Below, one piece after another: positions 25,801 to 33,880 of a stretch of 64,000 bases of DNA. The translations under genes were made by a program, and so were the position numbers. Below the pieces are notes generated by a model. That model worked only from the letters and a program-made list of their open reading frames with translations, did not search any database and was not told the DNA's origin. Position 1 is the stretch's first letter; the number at the start of each line of letters is the position of its first letter. Source of the DNA: Streptomyces alboniger (lineage in GTDB: Bacteria > Actinomycetota > Actinomycetes > Streptomycetales > Streptomycetaceae); contig NZ_CP023695.1 of the NCBI RefSeq assembly GCF_008704395.1, positions 2,232,001 to 2,296,000 on the forward strand, in the 5' to 3' direction.

Positions 25801-26130
25801 GACGCGGCCGCCCTCGCCGGTCAGCCGGTCGAAGCGGAACAGGTCCACGTCGTCGGGGCTCGCGTCCAGCCGGTAGCCGCCGTCCGCCGAGACGACGGCG
25901 TCCGCGCCGAGGGCTCTGCGGAGCCGGCCGACCAGGGCCTGGAGGGCACCGGCGGCGTCGGCGGGCGGTTCGGCGCCCCATACGTCGTCGACCAGGGCGG
26001 GTACGGGTACCGCGCGTCCCGCGCGGAGGGCGAGTGCCGCCAGCAGGGCGCGCAGGCGCGCGCCGCCCACCGGGACGGGGGTTCCGTCGGGGCGGGCGGC
26101 CCGGGTCGGGCCAAGGACGCGGTAACGCAC
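22807..26130 (-). CDS. AfsR/SARP-family giant transcriptional regulator
   Basis: 1107 aa. The order is an OmpR-type winged helix (residues ~1-90), a BTAD domain (~95-240), a Pro/Ala linker (~242-270), an NB-ARC/STAND ATPase with P-loop LLGPGGAGKTRL and the sensor-like LVILDNCEH (~275-560), and a C-terminal TPR-like helical region. Such proteins switch on secondary-metabolite or developmental genes after ATP-dependent assembly. The target is not evident here: no biosynthetic cluster adjoins it. It is divergent from the M50 protease gene and convergent with the DrrAB-like genes, which are plausible but unproven partners. Confidence 0.92.
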   Translation of the reverse strand: MRYRVLGPTRAARPDGTPVPVGGARLRALLAALALRAGRAVPVPALVDDVWGAEPPADAAGALQALVGRLRRALGADAVVSADGGYRLDASPDDVDLFRFDRLTGEGGRVLADGDPAKAAALLDDALALWRGEALADLPGRTADAARWQARRHDARRARLTAALALGQAEQALPELTALCGTHPLDEPLQALRLRALRDAGRPAEALAAYEGVRRGIADRLGVDPGAELRALHEELLRVPPPAEPVPPPAGPVAPPARPAPRVPGNLRARLTSFVGREADIEALRGDLARARLVTLLGPGGAGKTRLSQEAAESVGTGFADGVWLAELAPVEDPDDVPEAVLTALGARETVLRGAGAEEMRVMSERHGEDPVLRLVEHCAGRRMLVILDNCEHVVAAAARLADELLARCPGLAVLATSREPLGIPGELTRPVEPLPEPVAVRLLAERGAAARAGFTVEDDPAAAAEICRRLDGLPLAIELAAARLRMLTPRQIADRLDDRFRLLTSGARTVLPRQQTLRAVVDWSWDLLDEPERAVLRRLSVFAGGCDLAAAEAVCAGEDSSYDVADVLGSLVDKSLVVAAPSPVAGAGMRYRLLETVAEYAGERLDEAGDRAGAERVHLVHYREVARTTDPELRGRGQLAAVERLEVEYENLRTALRHAVAARDEQEALCLVLSLCWFWEIRGLRLETRNWARDVMSLGPDPFAPPVTPAPPLYEPCTAEPPPMRPEVLAEARRGVRLLDLACMDMDMDAWRTEEAEERLRGIRAAYRPGLPQTCRTPGSLWFFAVMLGGDAELLRATLDGTVDTCRELGYAWELASALQLRANILINHTDWAGEAREDADEALRGFERIGDAWGIAEALAARGESRERRGEFSLAAEDFEAAITYAEQLGAQSQAAVLKARLGSVLTESPDTFERGETILRDVLANSGRAHTGEAVPAARLFLVGVLGRTGRVDEGHEHIRRLREEFTVVGYTVFDSFVLGLQAWLDTLGGRYAQGVTVARAAIEEARAPLSRMIAPQGVAVQLRIAARALAELDGGSRAGDAARLLAVADREQPAGHFPNATERDISEGAARLARAALGAEAYEGAYAEGGGLTLDEAAALCTV

Positions 26131-26289
26131 CGGCCCATTGTCCCTGCTTGTGCCGCGGACGCCGCGCCGCGTTCACGGCGCCGCTCCCCGAACCACCCCA
26201 AAACCGGCGGGCCCACGTCGGACGTTTCCGGCATACGACCGCTACGGTCTGGGCACGTTCCCCGTACGAGACCCCAGGAGCCCCGCCCC

Positions 26290-27093
26290 ATGACCACCGC
26301 GCAACTCCGCAGCAGCGACCGGCGGATCAGTCCCGTCTTCCTCGGGATCGCCGCCGTCACGGCGGTATCCGGCTGGGCCACCTGGACCGGCTTCGCGAGC
26401 TTCCCCGGGCTCGCCGTGTTCCTGTTCGTGACGGCCGCCTGGATCGTCTCGCTCTGCCTGCACGAGTACGCGCACGCGCGCACGGCCCTGCACGGCGGCG
26501 ACATCTCGATCGGCGCGAAGGGCTACTTGACGCTGAACCCGCTCAAGTACACGCACGCACTGCTCAGCGTCGTGCTGCCCGTGCTGTTCGTGATCATGGG
26601 CGGGATCGGCCTGCCGGGCGGCGCGGTCTTCATCGAGCGGGGCCGGATCCGGGGCCGCTGGCGGCACAGCCTGATCTCGGCGGCGGGCCCACTGACGAAC
26701 GCGCTGTTCGCGGTGGTCTGCACGGCGCCGTTCTGGCTGGACGCCCTCGACGGCGTGCCGGACGCGTTCCGCTACGCGCTCGCGTTCCTCGCCCTGCTCC
26801 AGGTGACGGCGGCGATCCTGAACTTTTTGCCGATCCCGGGCCTGGACGGCTACGGCGTGATCGAGCCCTGGCTGTCGCACGGGATCCGCCGCCAGGTGGA
26901 GCCGTTCGCGCCGTTCGGGCTGCTCGCGGTCTTCGCCGTGCTCTGGATCCCGGAGGTCAACCACACGTTCTTCGACGCGGTCGACGCGGTCCTGCGCGGT
27001 CTCGGCGTCAACGACTGGGACACCTACTGGGGCCAGGAGCTGTACCGCTTCTGGGAGGGCACGCAGGACGTCCCGCGGCCGGTCAGTCCGTAG
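26290..27093 (+). CDS. Site-2 protease family (M50) membrane metallopeptidase
   Basis: 267-aa integral membrane protein. ATG at 26290 follows AGGAG. The zinc motif HEYAH lies in the second hydrophobic segment (residue ~59) and the third ligand is in FLPIPGLDGYG (NPDG-like motif) near residue 185. Relatives cleave membrane-embedded substrates such as anti-sigma factors, though some members of this short subgroup have unknown targets. It is divergent from the AfsR-like gene, and its last 11 bases overlap the convergent small membrane protein gene. Confidence 0.88.
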   Translation: MTTAQLRSSDRRISPVFLGIAAVTAVSGWATWTGFASFPGLAVFLFVTAAWIVSLCLHEYAHARTALHGGDISIGAKGYLTLNPLKYTHALLSVVLPVLFVIMGGIGLPGGAVFIERGRIRGRWRHSLISAAGPLTNALFAVVCTAPFWLDALDGVPDAFRYALAFLALLQVTAAILNFLPIPGLDGYGVIEPWLSHGIRRQVEPFAPFGLLAVFAVLWIPEVNHTFFDAVDAVLRGLGVNDWDTYWGQELYRFWEGTQDVPRPVSP

Positions 27094-27280
27094 ATCCGGC
27101 GGCGTGGGCCGCGTCCCGCCGGAGCTTCGCGCGCCGCAGGTAGAACCACGCCATGTTCGACGAGAGGCCCGCGAGCAGCACCCATACGACGCCGAGCCAG
27201 CTGCCCTGCGTGAAGGAGAGCACGGCGGCGACGACGGCGAGCGCGCAGACCACGAGGGCGTACAGAGCGAGGCGGGGCAT
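27083..27280 (-). CDS. Small membrane protein, function unknown
   Basis: 65 aa with two hydrophobic segments (LYALVVCALAVVAAVLSF and LGVVWVLLAGLSSNMAWFYL) and a short basic tail. ATG at 27280 has CAGGAG ten bases upstream, which decides it against longer forms. The gene overlaps the end of the protease gene by 11 bp, tail to tail. I do not recognise the family. Confidence 0.7.
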   Translation of the reverse strand: MPRLALYALVVCALAVVAAVLSFTQGSWLGVVWVLLAGLSSNMAWFYLRRAKLRRDAAHAAGSTD

Positions 27281-27371
27281 GGGGGTCGGCTCCTGTCGGG
27301 ATGAAGCGGGTGATGCGTCGGCGACGCGTCGGTGACGTGCCCGTCCAGTGTCCCCCATGCCCGCCCGCGCC

Positions 27372-28088
27372 CTACACGTCGGTGACCCGCAGCCCCGCGT
27401 GCGCCTTGTAGCGGCGGTTGACGGAGATCAGGTTGGCGACCAGGGACTCGACCTGGTGGGCGTTGCGCAGGCGTCCGGCGAAGACGCCGCGCATGCCGGG
27501 GACGCGGGCGGCGAGCGCCTGCACCACGTCCGTGTCGGCGCGGCTCTCGCCGAGGACCATGACGTCGGTGTCGATCTCCTCGATGGCGGGGTCCTGGAGC
27601 AGCACGGCCGACAGGTGGTGGAAGGCGGCGGTGACGCGGGAGTCCGGCAGGAGGGCGGCGGCCTGCTCGGCGGCGCTGCCCTCCTCGGGCTTGAGGGCGT
27701 AGGCGCCCTTCTTGTCGAAGCCGAGCGGGTTGACGCAGTCGATGACGAGCTTGCCGCTCAGTTCCTCGCGCAGGGCTTCGAGGGTCTTGCCGTGGCCGTC
27801 CCACGGCACGGCGACGATCACGATGTCGCTGCGCCGCGCGCACTCCGCGTTCTCGGCGCCCTCGACGCCGAGGCCAAGATCGTCGGCGGCGGCCCGCGCC
27901 CGCTCGGCCGCGCGGGAGCCGATGATCACCTTCTGGCCCGCGCGGGCGAGGCGGTAGGCGAGGCCGCGTCCCTGGTCGCCGGTGCCGCCGAGGACGCCGA
28001 CGACGAGCCCGGACACGTCGGGCAGCTCCCAGGGGTCCTTGGCCGGGGCCTTGGCGGGGGCGTTCTGCGCACTGTCTGTAGAGGTCAT
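27372..28088 (-). CDS. npdG: NADPH-dependent F420 reductase
   Basis: 238-aa cytoplasmic enzyme that moves hydride between NADPH and the deazaflavin F420. The Rossmann motif GVLGGTGDQGRGLAYRL begins near residue 30, followed by the NADP-phosphate contact IIGSRAAERA. DIVIVAVPWDGH and the F420-pocket block AFHHLSAVLLQDP are family hallmarks. A ~25-residue Ala/Pro/Lys-rich N-terminus precedes the domain. F420 dependence is common in actinomycetes. It lies 20 bp downstream of the sialidase-like gene on the same strand. Confidence 0.93.
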   Translation of the reverse strand: MTSTDSAQNAPAKAPAKDPWELPDVSGLVVGVLGGTGDQGRGLAYRLARAGQKVIIGSRAAERARAAADDLGLGVEGAENAECARRSDIVIVAVPWDGHGKTLEALREELSGKLVIDCVNPLGFDKKGAYALKPEEGSAAEQAAALLPDSRVTAAFHHLSAVLLQDPAIEEIDTDVMVLGESRADTDVVQALAARVPGMRGVFAGRLRNAHQVESLVANLISVNRRYKAHAGLRVTDV

Positions 28089-28108
28089 GGGCTGACCCTA
28101 CTCACCGG

Positions 28109-29203
28109 TCACAGGCGGTCAGGTGAGTTCACCAGTTCGGACACCGGGATCCGCCGGAACGTGATCGTCTCGTACGCGCTGAAGTCCCCCGTCTCGTAGA
28201 GCAGCCCGACGCACCGCTCGTCGAGGCGTACGAGATCGGAGTAGGCCGCCGGGAGGCCGTCGACGGTGTGGGCGGCCTCCCAGGTGGTGCCGCCGTCGGT
28301 GGAGCGGCGCACGGTCATCAGGGCGCGGAATCCGGGGTCGGCGGGACCGGAGAAGAGGAGCACGTCGGGGTCGCGCAGCTGGAGGACGCTGCCCTCGACG
28401 ACGGGGCCGGTGAGGGACGCCTGCGGGCGGAAGGGTTTGACGAGGCTGCGGCCGCCGTCGCGGGAGTGGGCGTCGGCGCGGTTGCCGGGGGCCGGGGAGT
28501 CGTTGCGGGTGTTGAAGTACAGGCGGCCGTCGGGGAGTTCGGCGGCGGTGGTCTCGTTGACGTTGATGTAGCCGTTGGTGTTGTCGTCGATGTAGCCGAT
28601 GCGCCAGGTGGCGCCGGAGTCGTCGCTGAGCAGGCAGTGACCGCCGTTGTACTTGCCCTCGGTGCCGTTGTCCGTGCCGGTCGGGGGCAGGGAGTGGTTG
28701 GCGGGGACGACGACGCGGCCGCCGGTCAGCTGGATGGCGTGTCCGGGCGTGGTCGCGTACCAGCGCCAGCTCGCCCTCTTCACCTGGGCGGTGATCTCGC
28801 GCGGGGCGGACCAGGTGAGGCCGTCGTCGTCGCTGTGCTGCACCCAGACGCGCCGTCCGGCGGCCGCGGAGACCTTGCCGCGGCGGATGGCGTCCTCGGT
28901 GGCCGCGGCGGCGTTCCTGACGTGGACGAGCAGGATGCGGCCGGTGGCCAGGACGACGGGGGCGGGGTTGCCCGCGAGGTCGGCGCCGTTCTTGCCGACG
29001 GCCTGGAGGGGGCCCCAGGTGCGGCCGCCGTCGGCGGAGCGCTTGAGGACGATGTCGATGTTGCCGAAGTCCTCCGAGGAGCCGACACGGCCCTCGCAGA
29101 ACGCGAGGACGGTGCCGGAGGTGGTGGTGACGACCGCCGGTATGCGGAAGCTCGCGTATCCCTCGCGGCCGGCGCGGAAGGGAACAGACGTCTCATAAGT
29201 CAT
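28109..29203 (-). CDS. Sialidase (BNR-repeat) family exoglycosidase
   Basis: 364-aa six-bladed propeller protein. The FRIP motif (YASFRIPAVV, residues ~16-25) carries the first catalytic-site Arg. Five Asp-box repeats are visible: SADGGRTWG, SDDDGLTWS, SDDSGATWR, SRDGGRS and STDGGTTWE. No signal peptide is seen, so either it acts inside the cell or the start is misread; ATG 29203 is the only good start. Relatives remove sialic acids or act on other glycans. The npdG gene follows by 20 bp. Confidence 0.88.
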   Translation of the reverse strand: MTYETSVPFRAGREGYASFRIPAVVTTTSGTVLAFCEGRVGSSEDFGNIDIVLKRSADGGRTWGPLQAVGKNGADLAGNPAPVVLATGRILLVHVRNAAAATEDAIRRGKVSAAAGRRVWVQHSDDDGLTWSAPREITAQVKRASWRWYATTPGHAIQLTGGRVVVPANHSLPPTGTDNGTEGKYNGGHCLLSDDSGATWRIGYIDDNTNGYINVNETTAAELPDGRLYFNTRNDSPAPGNRADAHSRDGGRSLVKPFRPQASLTGPVVEGSVLQLRDPDVLLFSGPADPGFRALMTVRRSTDGGTTWEAAHTVDGLPAAYSDLVRLDERCVGLLYETGDFSAYETITFRRIPVSELVNSPDRL

Positions 29204-29282
29204 CCACCGCTTTTCCCCACCCCGGGGGAATTCCCGGTGAACTCCGGGTCACGACTGGCCCGTTCGGGCAGGATGCGACGCC

Positions 29283-29912
29283 ATGGACGCCGTACGGGTC
29301 GCGCTGCTGCGCGAGGTGCTCGCGGGGACGGAGTGGCTCGGCGCCACGCGCCGCTTCGCGGGGACGCTGCGCTCGTCCGTGGTGCCGCACGGCGGCGGGC
29401 TGCTCCTGGTGGGCACGCGGGCGTACGAACCCTGGCACCTGGCCGCGCACCTGGTGGACGAGGCGGCCTGGTCGGGCACGCCCGAGCTGACGCCGACGCT
29501 CGTACGCCACCGGGTGCTCGGCTCGGATCCCGCGCATCTGTCGGCCGGGCTCGGCCGGATCGAGGCCGCGCGGCGCGGCGAGACGCTGCTGGTCGTGGCG
29601 CCGGACGCACCGGACGCGGAGTTGCTCACACGTGTGCACGACGCGCGGCGGGCGGGGGCGACCGTGCTCGCGCTCGGCTCCGGGGACCGGGACCTGAGCG
29701 CCCTGGCGCACGAGGCGCTGGCCGTCCCCGGGGCAGCGGGCGGGCCGGAGGGTTCCACGGGCGCCGATCTCGACCTGGACACCGTGCAGCACTTGGTGAG
29801 CGCGGCGGCCGGGGAGAACGCACTGCCGGTGGCGCGGGGCCGCCGGCGCTTCCGCGACCGCCTCTCGCGCCTCGCCGACCAGTTGACGTCGCCGCCGCCG
29901 ACGCGGTGGTGA
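29283..29912 (+). CDS. Conserved hypothetical protein with SIS-like pattern
   Basis: 209 aa, soluble, not firmly recognised. The segment GATVLALGSGDRDLSALAHE followed by ALAVPG resembles the sugar-isomerase (SIS) domain end, where an amino-sugar phosphate is bound, and LLVVAPDAPDAELL could be the preceding strand. The C-terminus is basic (RGRRRFRDRLSRLADQL). Strong Streptomyces codon bias supports expression. It is divergent from the sialidase gene (79 bp), which fits amino-sugar metabolism only loosely. Confidence 0.65.
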   Translation: MDAVRVALLREVLAGTEWLGATRRFAGTLRSSVVPHGGGLLLVGTRAYEPWHLAAHLVDEAAWSGTPELTPTLVRHRVLGSDPAHLSAGLGRIEAARRGETLLVVAPDAPDAELLTRVHDARRAGATVLALGSGDRDLSALAHEALAVPGAAGGPEGSTGADLDLDTVQHLVSAAAGENALPVARGRRRFRDRLSRLADQLTSPPPTRW

Positions 29913-29981
29913 GCGCGGGCGGTTCCGTCGTCCGGTAAATCGGTTGCCCGGGGCGCCGCTCGCCGCTGAGCATGGCTTCTC

Positions 29982-31259
29982 GTGCCTCTCTCCGCGATAC
30001 TGCCCGACCTCTCACCCTGGCGCTCCACCCGGGACTTCCGGCTGCTGTGGGTGCAGGGGCTCGTCACGAACTTCGGCACCTTCATGGCGCTGGTCGCCCT
30101 GCCGTTGCAGATCAAGGAGCTGACGGACTCGCCGGTCGCCGTCGGAGCGATGGGGGCGGTCGAGCTGGTGCCGCTGATCGTCTTCGGGCTGTACGGCGGG
30201 GCGCTCGCCGACGCCGTGGACCGGCGCAAGGTGATCCTCCTGACCGAGGCGGCGCTGGGCCTGCTGGCCGTGATCCTCCTGGTCAACGCGCTGCTGCCGG
30301 CGCCGCTGCTGTGGCCGCTGTACGTCGTGGCGGCGGGCGTCGCGGCGCTGTCCGGGCTCCAGCGGCCCGCGCTCGACTCGCTGCTCGCGCGGATCGTGCC
30401 GCACGAGCAGCTGACGGCCGCCGCCGCGCTGAACTCGTTCCGCTGGAACGTGGGCGCGATCGCGGGCCCCTCCCTCGCGGGCCTGGTCGTCGCCTACGCC
30501 GGGCACGCGTCCGCGTACGCGGTGACGGTCGTCGGCTTCGCCGTCTCGGTCCTGCTGTGCACCCGGCTCTCGCCCGCGCCCGCCGCGCACGACGCGCGGA
30601 AGCCGTCGCTGAAGGGCCTCGCGGAGGGCGCGCGGTACGCGTGGTCGCGGCCGGTCCTGCTGGGGACGTACGCCATCGACATGGCGGCGATGTTCTTCGC
30701 CTTCCCGAACACGGTCTTCCCGTTCCTCGCGGACGAGCTGGACGCACAGTGGGCGCTCGGTCTGATGTACGCGGCGGGGGCGGTCGGCTCGCTGCTGCTG
30801 AGCCTCACCAGTGGGTGGACGTCGCGGGTGCGGCGGCACGGGCTGCTCGTGGTGTTCGGGGCGGCCGGGTGGGGGCTCGCGATCACGGCGGCGGGCTGGT
30901 TCTCGAACGTGTGGGTGGTGCTGGGGTGCCTGGCGCTCGCGGGCGCGGGGGACATGCTGAGCGGGCTCGGCCGCTCCACCATCTGGAACCAGACGATCCC
31001 CGACGAGCTGCGGGGGCGGCTCGCGGGGATCGAGGTCCTGTCCTACAGCGTCGGGCCGCAGCTGGGTCAGGTCCGCGCGGGCGCGGCGGCGGGCTGGACC
31101 GGGACGCGGTCCGCCATCTGGTCCGGAGGCCTCGCCTGCGTGGCGTCGGTCGCCGTCCTCGCGGCGGTGCTGCCTAGGCTCATCTCGTACGACGCCCGGA
31201 CGGACGCCGACGCGAAACTCCGCCGCGAGCGGACCCTCACGGAGCCGTCCACCCCGTGA
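29982..31259 (+). CDS. MFS transporter, EntS-like
   Basis: 425-aa protein with 11-12 hydrophobic segments. The start RSTRDFRLLWVQGLVTNFGT, the block GGALADAVDRRKV and the later NSFRWNVGAIAGPSLAG are typical of the enterobactin-exporter-like MFS group, which exports siderophores or macrolides. GTG at 29982 starts it. The substrate is unknown. GC-rich self-complementary sequence follows before the convergent lectin gene. Confidence 0.88.
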   Translation: MPLSAILPDLSPWRSTRDFRLLWVQGLVTNFGTFMALVALPLQIKELTDSPVAVGAMGAVELVPLIVFGLYGGALADAVDRRKVILLTEAALGLLAVILLVNALLPAPLLWPLYVVAAGVAALSGLQRPALDSLLARIVPHEQLTAAAALNSFRWNVGAIAGPSLAGLVVAYAGHASAYAVTVVGFAVSVLLCTRLSPAPAAHDARKPSLKGLAEGARYAWSRPVLLGTYAIDMAAMFFAFPNTVFPFLADELDAQWALGLMYAAGAVGSLLLSLTSGWTSRVRRHGLLVVFGAAGWGLAITAAGWFSNVWVVLGCLALAGAGDMLSGLGRSTIWNQTIPDELRGRLAGIEVLSYSVGPQLGQVRAGAAAGWTGTRSAIWSGGLACVASVAVLAAVLPRLISYDARTDADAKLRRERTLTEPSTP

Positions 31260-31305
31260 GCCCGGGCCGGGCCCGGTGCCCGGGGCGCCCAGTTCGCGGC
31301 TCGTG

Positions 31306-32379
31306 TCACTCCGCGTCTATGAAGAAGACCTGGTCCGTGCGGTCGGCGGTGCACGGTTCCTGTTTGGCCGCGGCACCCTCGGTCGTGGCGCTGTTGGTGA
31401 TGCCCACGCAGAACTTCCGTTCGGGTGTGTAGAGCGTGTGGATCCGATAGGTGTTGGGCACCGGCGTCTCGACCGCTTCGATGTAGAAGGCGTTGGCCCC
31501 CGCGCAGTCGGTCGTGGTCTCCAGCAAGTCGGGCACCGTGCTGATGGGGAACACCATGAGGCAGCGGATCCCCGCCTGCGTGCTGTGCCACTGGATCTTG
31601 AAAAGGCCGTTGCCCTGGGGGATCAGATAGGTGCGCGGCGTCGTGGCCTGCCCGCACGAGCGCTGTACGGCGACCGGGACGCTCAGGATGCCGGCGCGCC
31701 CCTCCGTCAGGCACTTGTCGGGCGCGCCGGCCGGGCGGAGCTTGACCCAGCCCTCCTGGAGGCCTCGGAAGGTGCCCTGCGTGAAGTTCGCGCCCGGCTG
31801 CTTGTCACAGGTCCACTGGCGCAGCGCCGTGCCGTCCGCGGTGGCGGAGCCGGTGACCTCCAGGCACTTGCGCGGGCTCGCCGTCATCGGCTGGATCAGC
31901 GCGGCGTCGCCGTGGTTCTCGAACAGGAAGCTCATGCCGGGCCGGTCACCGCAGTCCGCCTGCACGATCGCGGCGCCGCTGTCGGCGCTGGAGTTCTCCA
32001 CCGCCATGCACTTGCCGCTGAGGCCGCTGACGATGTGCACCGCCCCGCTGTGGGCGGAGGACTCCTTCAAGTACCACAGCGCCCCCTCACGCCCGGCGCA
32101 GCGCCGCTGCTTGACGCGCTCGCCGCTCTCCTGGGTGGCGACCTCCAGGCACATGCCGGTGTGGGTCGCGGCGATGTTGATCCGCTGGCTCAAAGCGGCG
32201 GCCGCGGCCTCGGCCGACCGGCCGCCGAACGGCAGCAGGGCCGAGGCCAGCGCCAGGACGAGGGCCAGGACGAACATCGGGACAAGGGCCGGGGCACGGC
32301 TCGTGACGAGGGCCGGGGCGTGGGTCGGGGCGTGGGTCGGGGCGGCCGGGTGCGGACGGGATAAACGGAACCTCAGCAT
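31306..32379 (-). CDS. Secreted ricin-type beta-trefoil lectin protein
   Basis: 357 aa. ATG at 32379 is preferred because GGAG lies six bases upstream; the ATG at 32391 is too close to its AGGG. A long N-terminal region (basic, Pro/Ala-rich, with THAPTHAP) precedes a membrane/signal segment (PMFVLALVLALASALLPFGG). Two trefoil-like halves follow with repeated GxCLE, KCMAVEN, KCLEV and CVGI motifs and paired cysteines. No catalytic domain is seen, so a secreted carbohydrate-binding role is inferred. The Pro/Ala repeat comes from a GGTCGGGGCGTG microrepeat in the DNA. Confidence 0.8.
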   Translation of the reverse strand: MLRFRLSRPHPAAPTHAPTHAPALVTSRAPALVPMFVLALVLALASALLPFGGRSAEAAAAALSQRINIAATHTGMCLEVATQESGERVKQRRCAGREGALWYLKESSAHSGAVHIVSGLSGKCMAVENSSADSGAAIVQADCGDRPGMSFLFENHGDAALIQPMTASPRKCLEVTGSATADGTALRQWTCDKQPGANFTQGTFRGLQEGWVKLRPAGAPDKCLTEGRAGILSVPVAVQRSCGQATTPRTYLIPQGNGLFKIQWHSTQAGIRCLMVFPISTVPDLLETTTDCAGANAFYIEAVETPVPNTYRIHTLYTPERKFCVGITNSATTEGAAAKQEPCTADRTDQVFFIDAE

Positions 32380-32564
32380 GGAGCTCTCCATCCCTGGGGG
32401 ATCGAGCCCGCGCGGTGGGCCGGGCTCGGTGGGCCCGGCCCACCGCGGACGCGGGCGTGGCGGCGCCAGATGCTGCCCGCTCCTGCTGATGCCGGGCTGA
32501 CGCGGGCCGCGACGCCGCCGCCCGCGTCGCGGCCTGCCCGCCGAGCCCGGCAGGCCCCGGACGC

Positions 32565-32792
32565 CTACTCCTCGTCGCTCCGGGTGACCGAGTCATGCCA
32601 CCGGGGGTCGTTCTCCCACTGGAGATTCCGCTCCGCGGCCGTCCTCATCGCCTGCTCCGCCTCCACCCGCGAGGCGTAGGGGCCCATCCGGTCCTTGCCG
32701 GGACAGTCGGGGCCCTCCTCCACCTTCTGGTGCTCCAGGCAGTAGTACCACTCCCCCGGCTTGCCGGCCGTCCGCTTCTTGAACAGTGCCAT
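32565..32792 (-). CDS. Small conserved Streptomyces protein, unknown function
   Basis: 75 aa, hydrophilic, beginning MALFKKRTAGKPGEWYYC and ending acidic. Two Cys (YYCLEHQ, PDCPGKDRMG) might hold a metal. ATG at 32792 follows AGGAGCGGGAG. Similar short proteins are widespread in Streptomyces, often beside map as here (divergent, 61 bp). I know no function. Confidence 0.75.
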   Translation of the reverse strand: MALFKKRTAGKPGEWYYCLEHQKVEEGPDCPGKDRMGPYASRVEAEQAMRTAAERNLQWENDPRWHDSVTRSDEE

Positions 32793-32853
32793 CTCCCGCT
32801 CCTCTCATTCCTGACGCCATGGTGCCCCGAGACGGCTGGCTAGACTCGCTGGC

Positions 32854-33711
32854 ATGTCTGGCCAGTCACTGCTCGTCCCAGGGGAGCTCTCCCCCGTCCG
32901 TTCCGTACCCGGCAACATCCGGCGCCCGGAGTACGTGGGGAAACCCGCCCCCACCCCGTATACGGGGCCGGAGGTGCAGACCCCCGAGACCATCGAGCTG
33001 ATGCGCACCGCGGGCCGCATCGCCGCCCGCGCCATGGAAGAGGCCGCGAAGCACATCGCGCCCGGTGTGACCACCGATGAGCTGGACCGCGTCGCGCACG
33101 AGTACATGTGCGACCACGGCGCCTACCCCTCCACGCTGGGCTACCGCGGCTTCCCGAAGTCGCTGTGCAGCTCGGTCAACGAGGTCATCTGCCACGGGAT
33201 CCCGGACTCCACCGTCCTGAACGACGGCGACATCATCAACCTCGACGTCACGGCGTACATCGGCGGCGTGCACGGCGACAACAACGCCACCTACCTCGTC
33301 GGCGACGTCGACGAGGAGTCCAAGCTGCTCGTCGAGCGGACCCGCGAATCGCTCAACCGCGCCATCAAGGCCGTCAAGCCCGGCCGCCAGATCAACATCA
33401 TCGGCCGCGTCATCGAGTCGTACGCCAAGCGCTTCGGCTACGGCGTCGTGCGTGACTTCACCGGTCACGGCATCAACACGTCCTTCCACTCGGGCCTGAT
33501 CGTCCCCCACTACGACAGCCCGCACGCGACGACCACCATCCAGCCCGGCATGACGTTCACGATCGAGCCGATGCTGACGCTCGGCACGCACGAGTACGAC
33601 ATGTGGGAGGACGGCTGGACCGTCGTCACCAAGGACCGGAAGCGGACCGCGCAGTTCGAGCACACTCTGGTGGTGACGGAGACCGGGGCGGAGATCCTCA
33701 CGCTGCCCTGA
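32854..33711 (+). CDS. map: Type I methionine aminopeptidase
   Basis: 285-aa cytoplasmic metalloprotease removing initiator Met from nascent proteins. The five metal ligands fall in [15 protein letters not shown] (two Asp), GHGIN (His), TIEPML (Glu) and QFEHT (Glu). The ~40-residue N-terminal extension before the catalytic domain contains PxxP motifs like those of other actinobacterial MetAP enzymes. The start ATG is at 32854. It is monocistronic. Confidence 0.96.
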   Translation: MSGQSLLVPGELSPVRSVPGNIRRPEYVGKPAPTPYTGPEVQTPETIELMRTAGRIAARAMEEAAKHIAPGVTTDELDRVAHEYMCDHGAYPSTLGYRGFPKSLCSSVNEVICHGIPDSTVLNDGDIINLDVTAYIGGVHGDNNATYLVGDVDEESKLLVERTRESLNRAIKAVKPGRQINIIGRVIESYAKRFGYGVVRDFTGHGINTSFHSGLIVPHYDSPHATTTIQPGMTFTIEPMLTLGTHEYDMWEDGWTVVTKDRKRTAQFEHTLVVTETGAEILTLP

Positions 33712-33789
33712 GGTCCGGCGGGGGTTCCAGCGATGGTTGCTTGATCCGGGAACGGGTAGCGTTTTTACCGACAGGGCGTCGGGAACCAG

Positions 33790-33819
33790 TTGACTTAGGT
33801 AAGCCTAAGTTGCCATGAT
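33790..33819 (+). promoter_or_regulatory. Iron-box promoter of the heme oxygenase gene
   Basis: TTGACT (33790-33795) and CATGAT (33814-33819) are 18 bp apart. The palindrome CTTAGGTAAGCCTAAG (33794-33809) fills the spacer. It matches 13 of 19 positions of the DtxR/IdeR/DmdR iron box TTAGGTTAGGCTAACCTAA. An Fe(II)-loaded repressor bound here would cover both promoter elements, so heme oxygenase should be made under iron starvation. Confidence 0.75.
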
Positions 33820-33880
33820 CTCCACACGGTCGCACTGGTTCCCGCCGTCCCGTCCCCCCGGCTCCCCCTGGAGGCCCCGC

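Noticed and set aside
22807..26130. A secondary-metabolite gene cluster suggested by the SARP regulator and several exporters
   Set aside because: No polyketide, peptide, terpene or tailoring biosynthetic genes occur near it. The exporters are scattered and have their own regulators.
24952..26289. Upstream in-frame extension of the M50 protease gene
   Set aside because: It is antisense to the AfsR-like gene. The ATG at 26290 has AGGAG upstream and begins the conserved protein.
31260..31305. GC-rich self-complementary stretch between the MFS and lectin genes as a terminator
   Set aside because: CCCGGG-type bases pair in several weak alternative ways with no dominant stem, so I do not list it as a feature.
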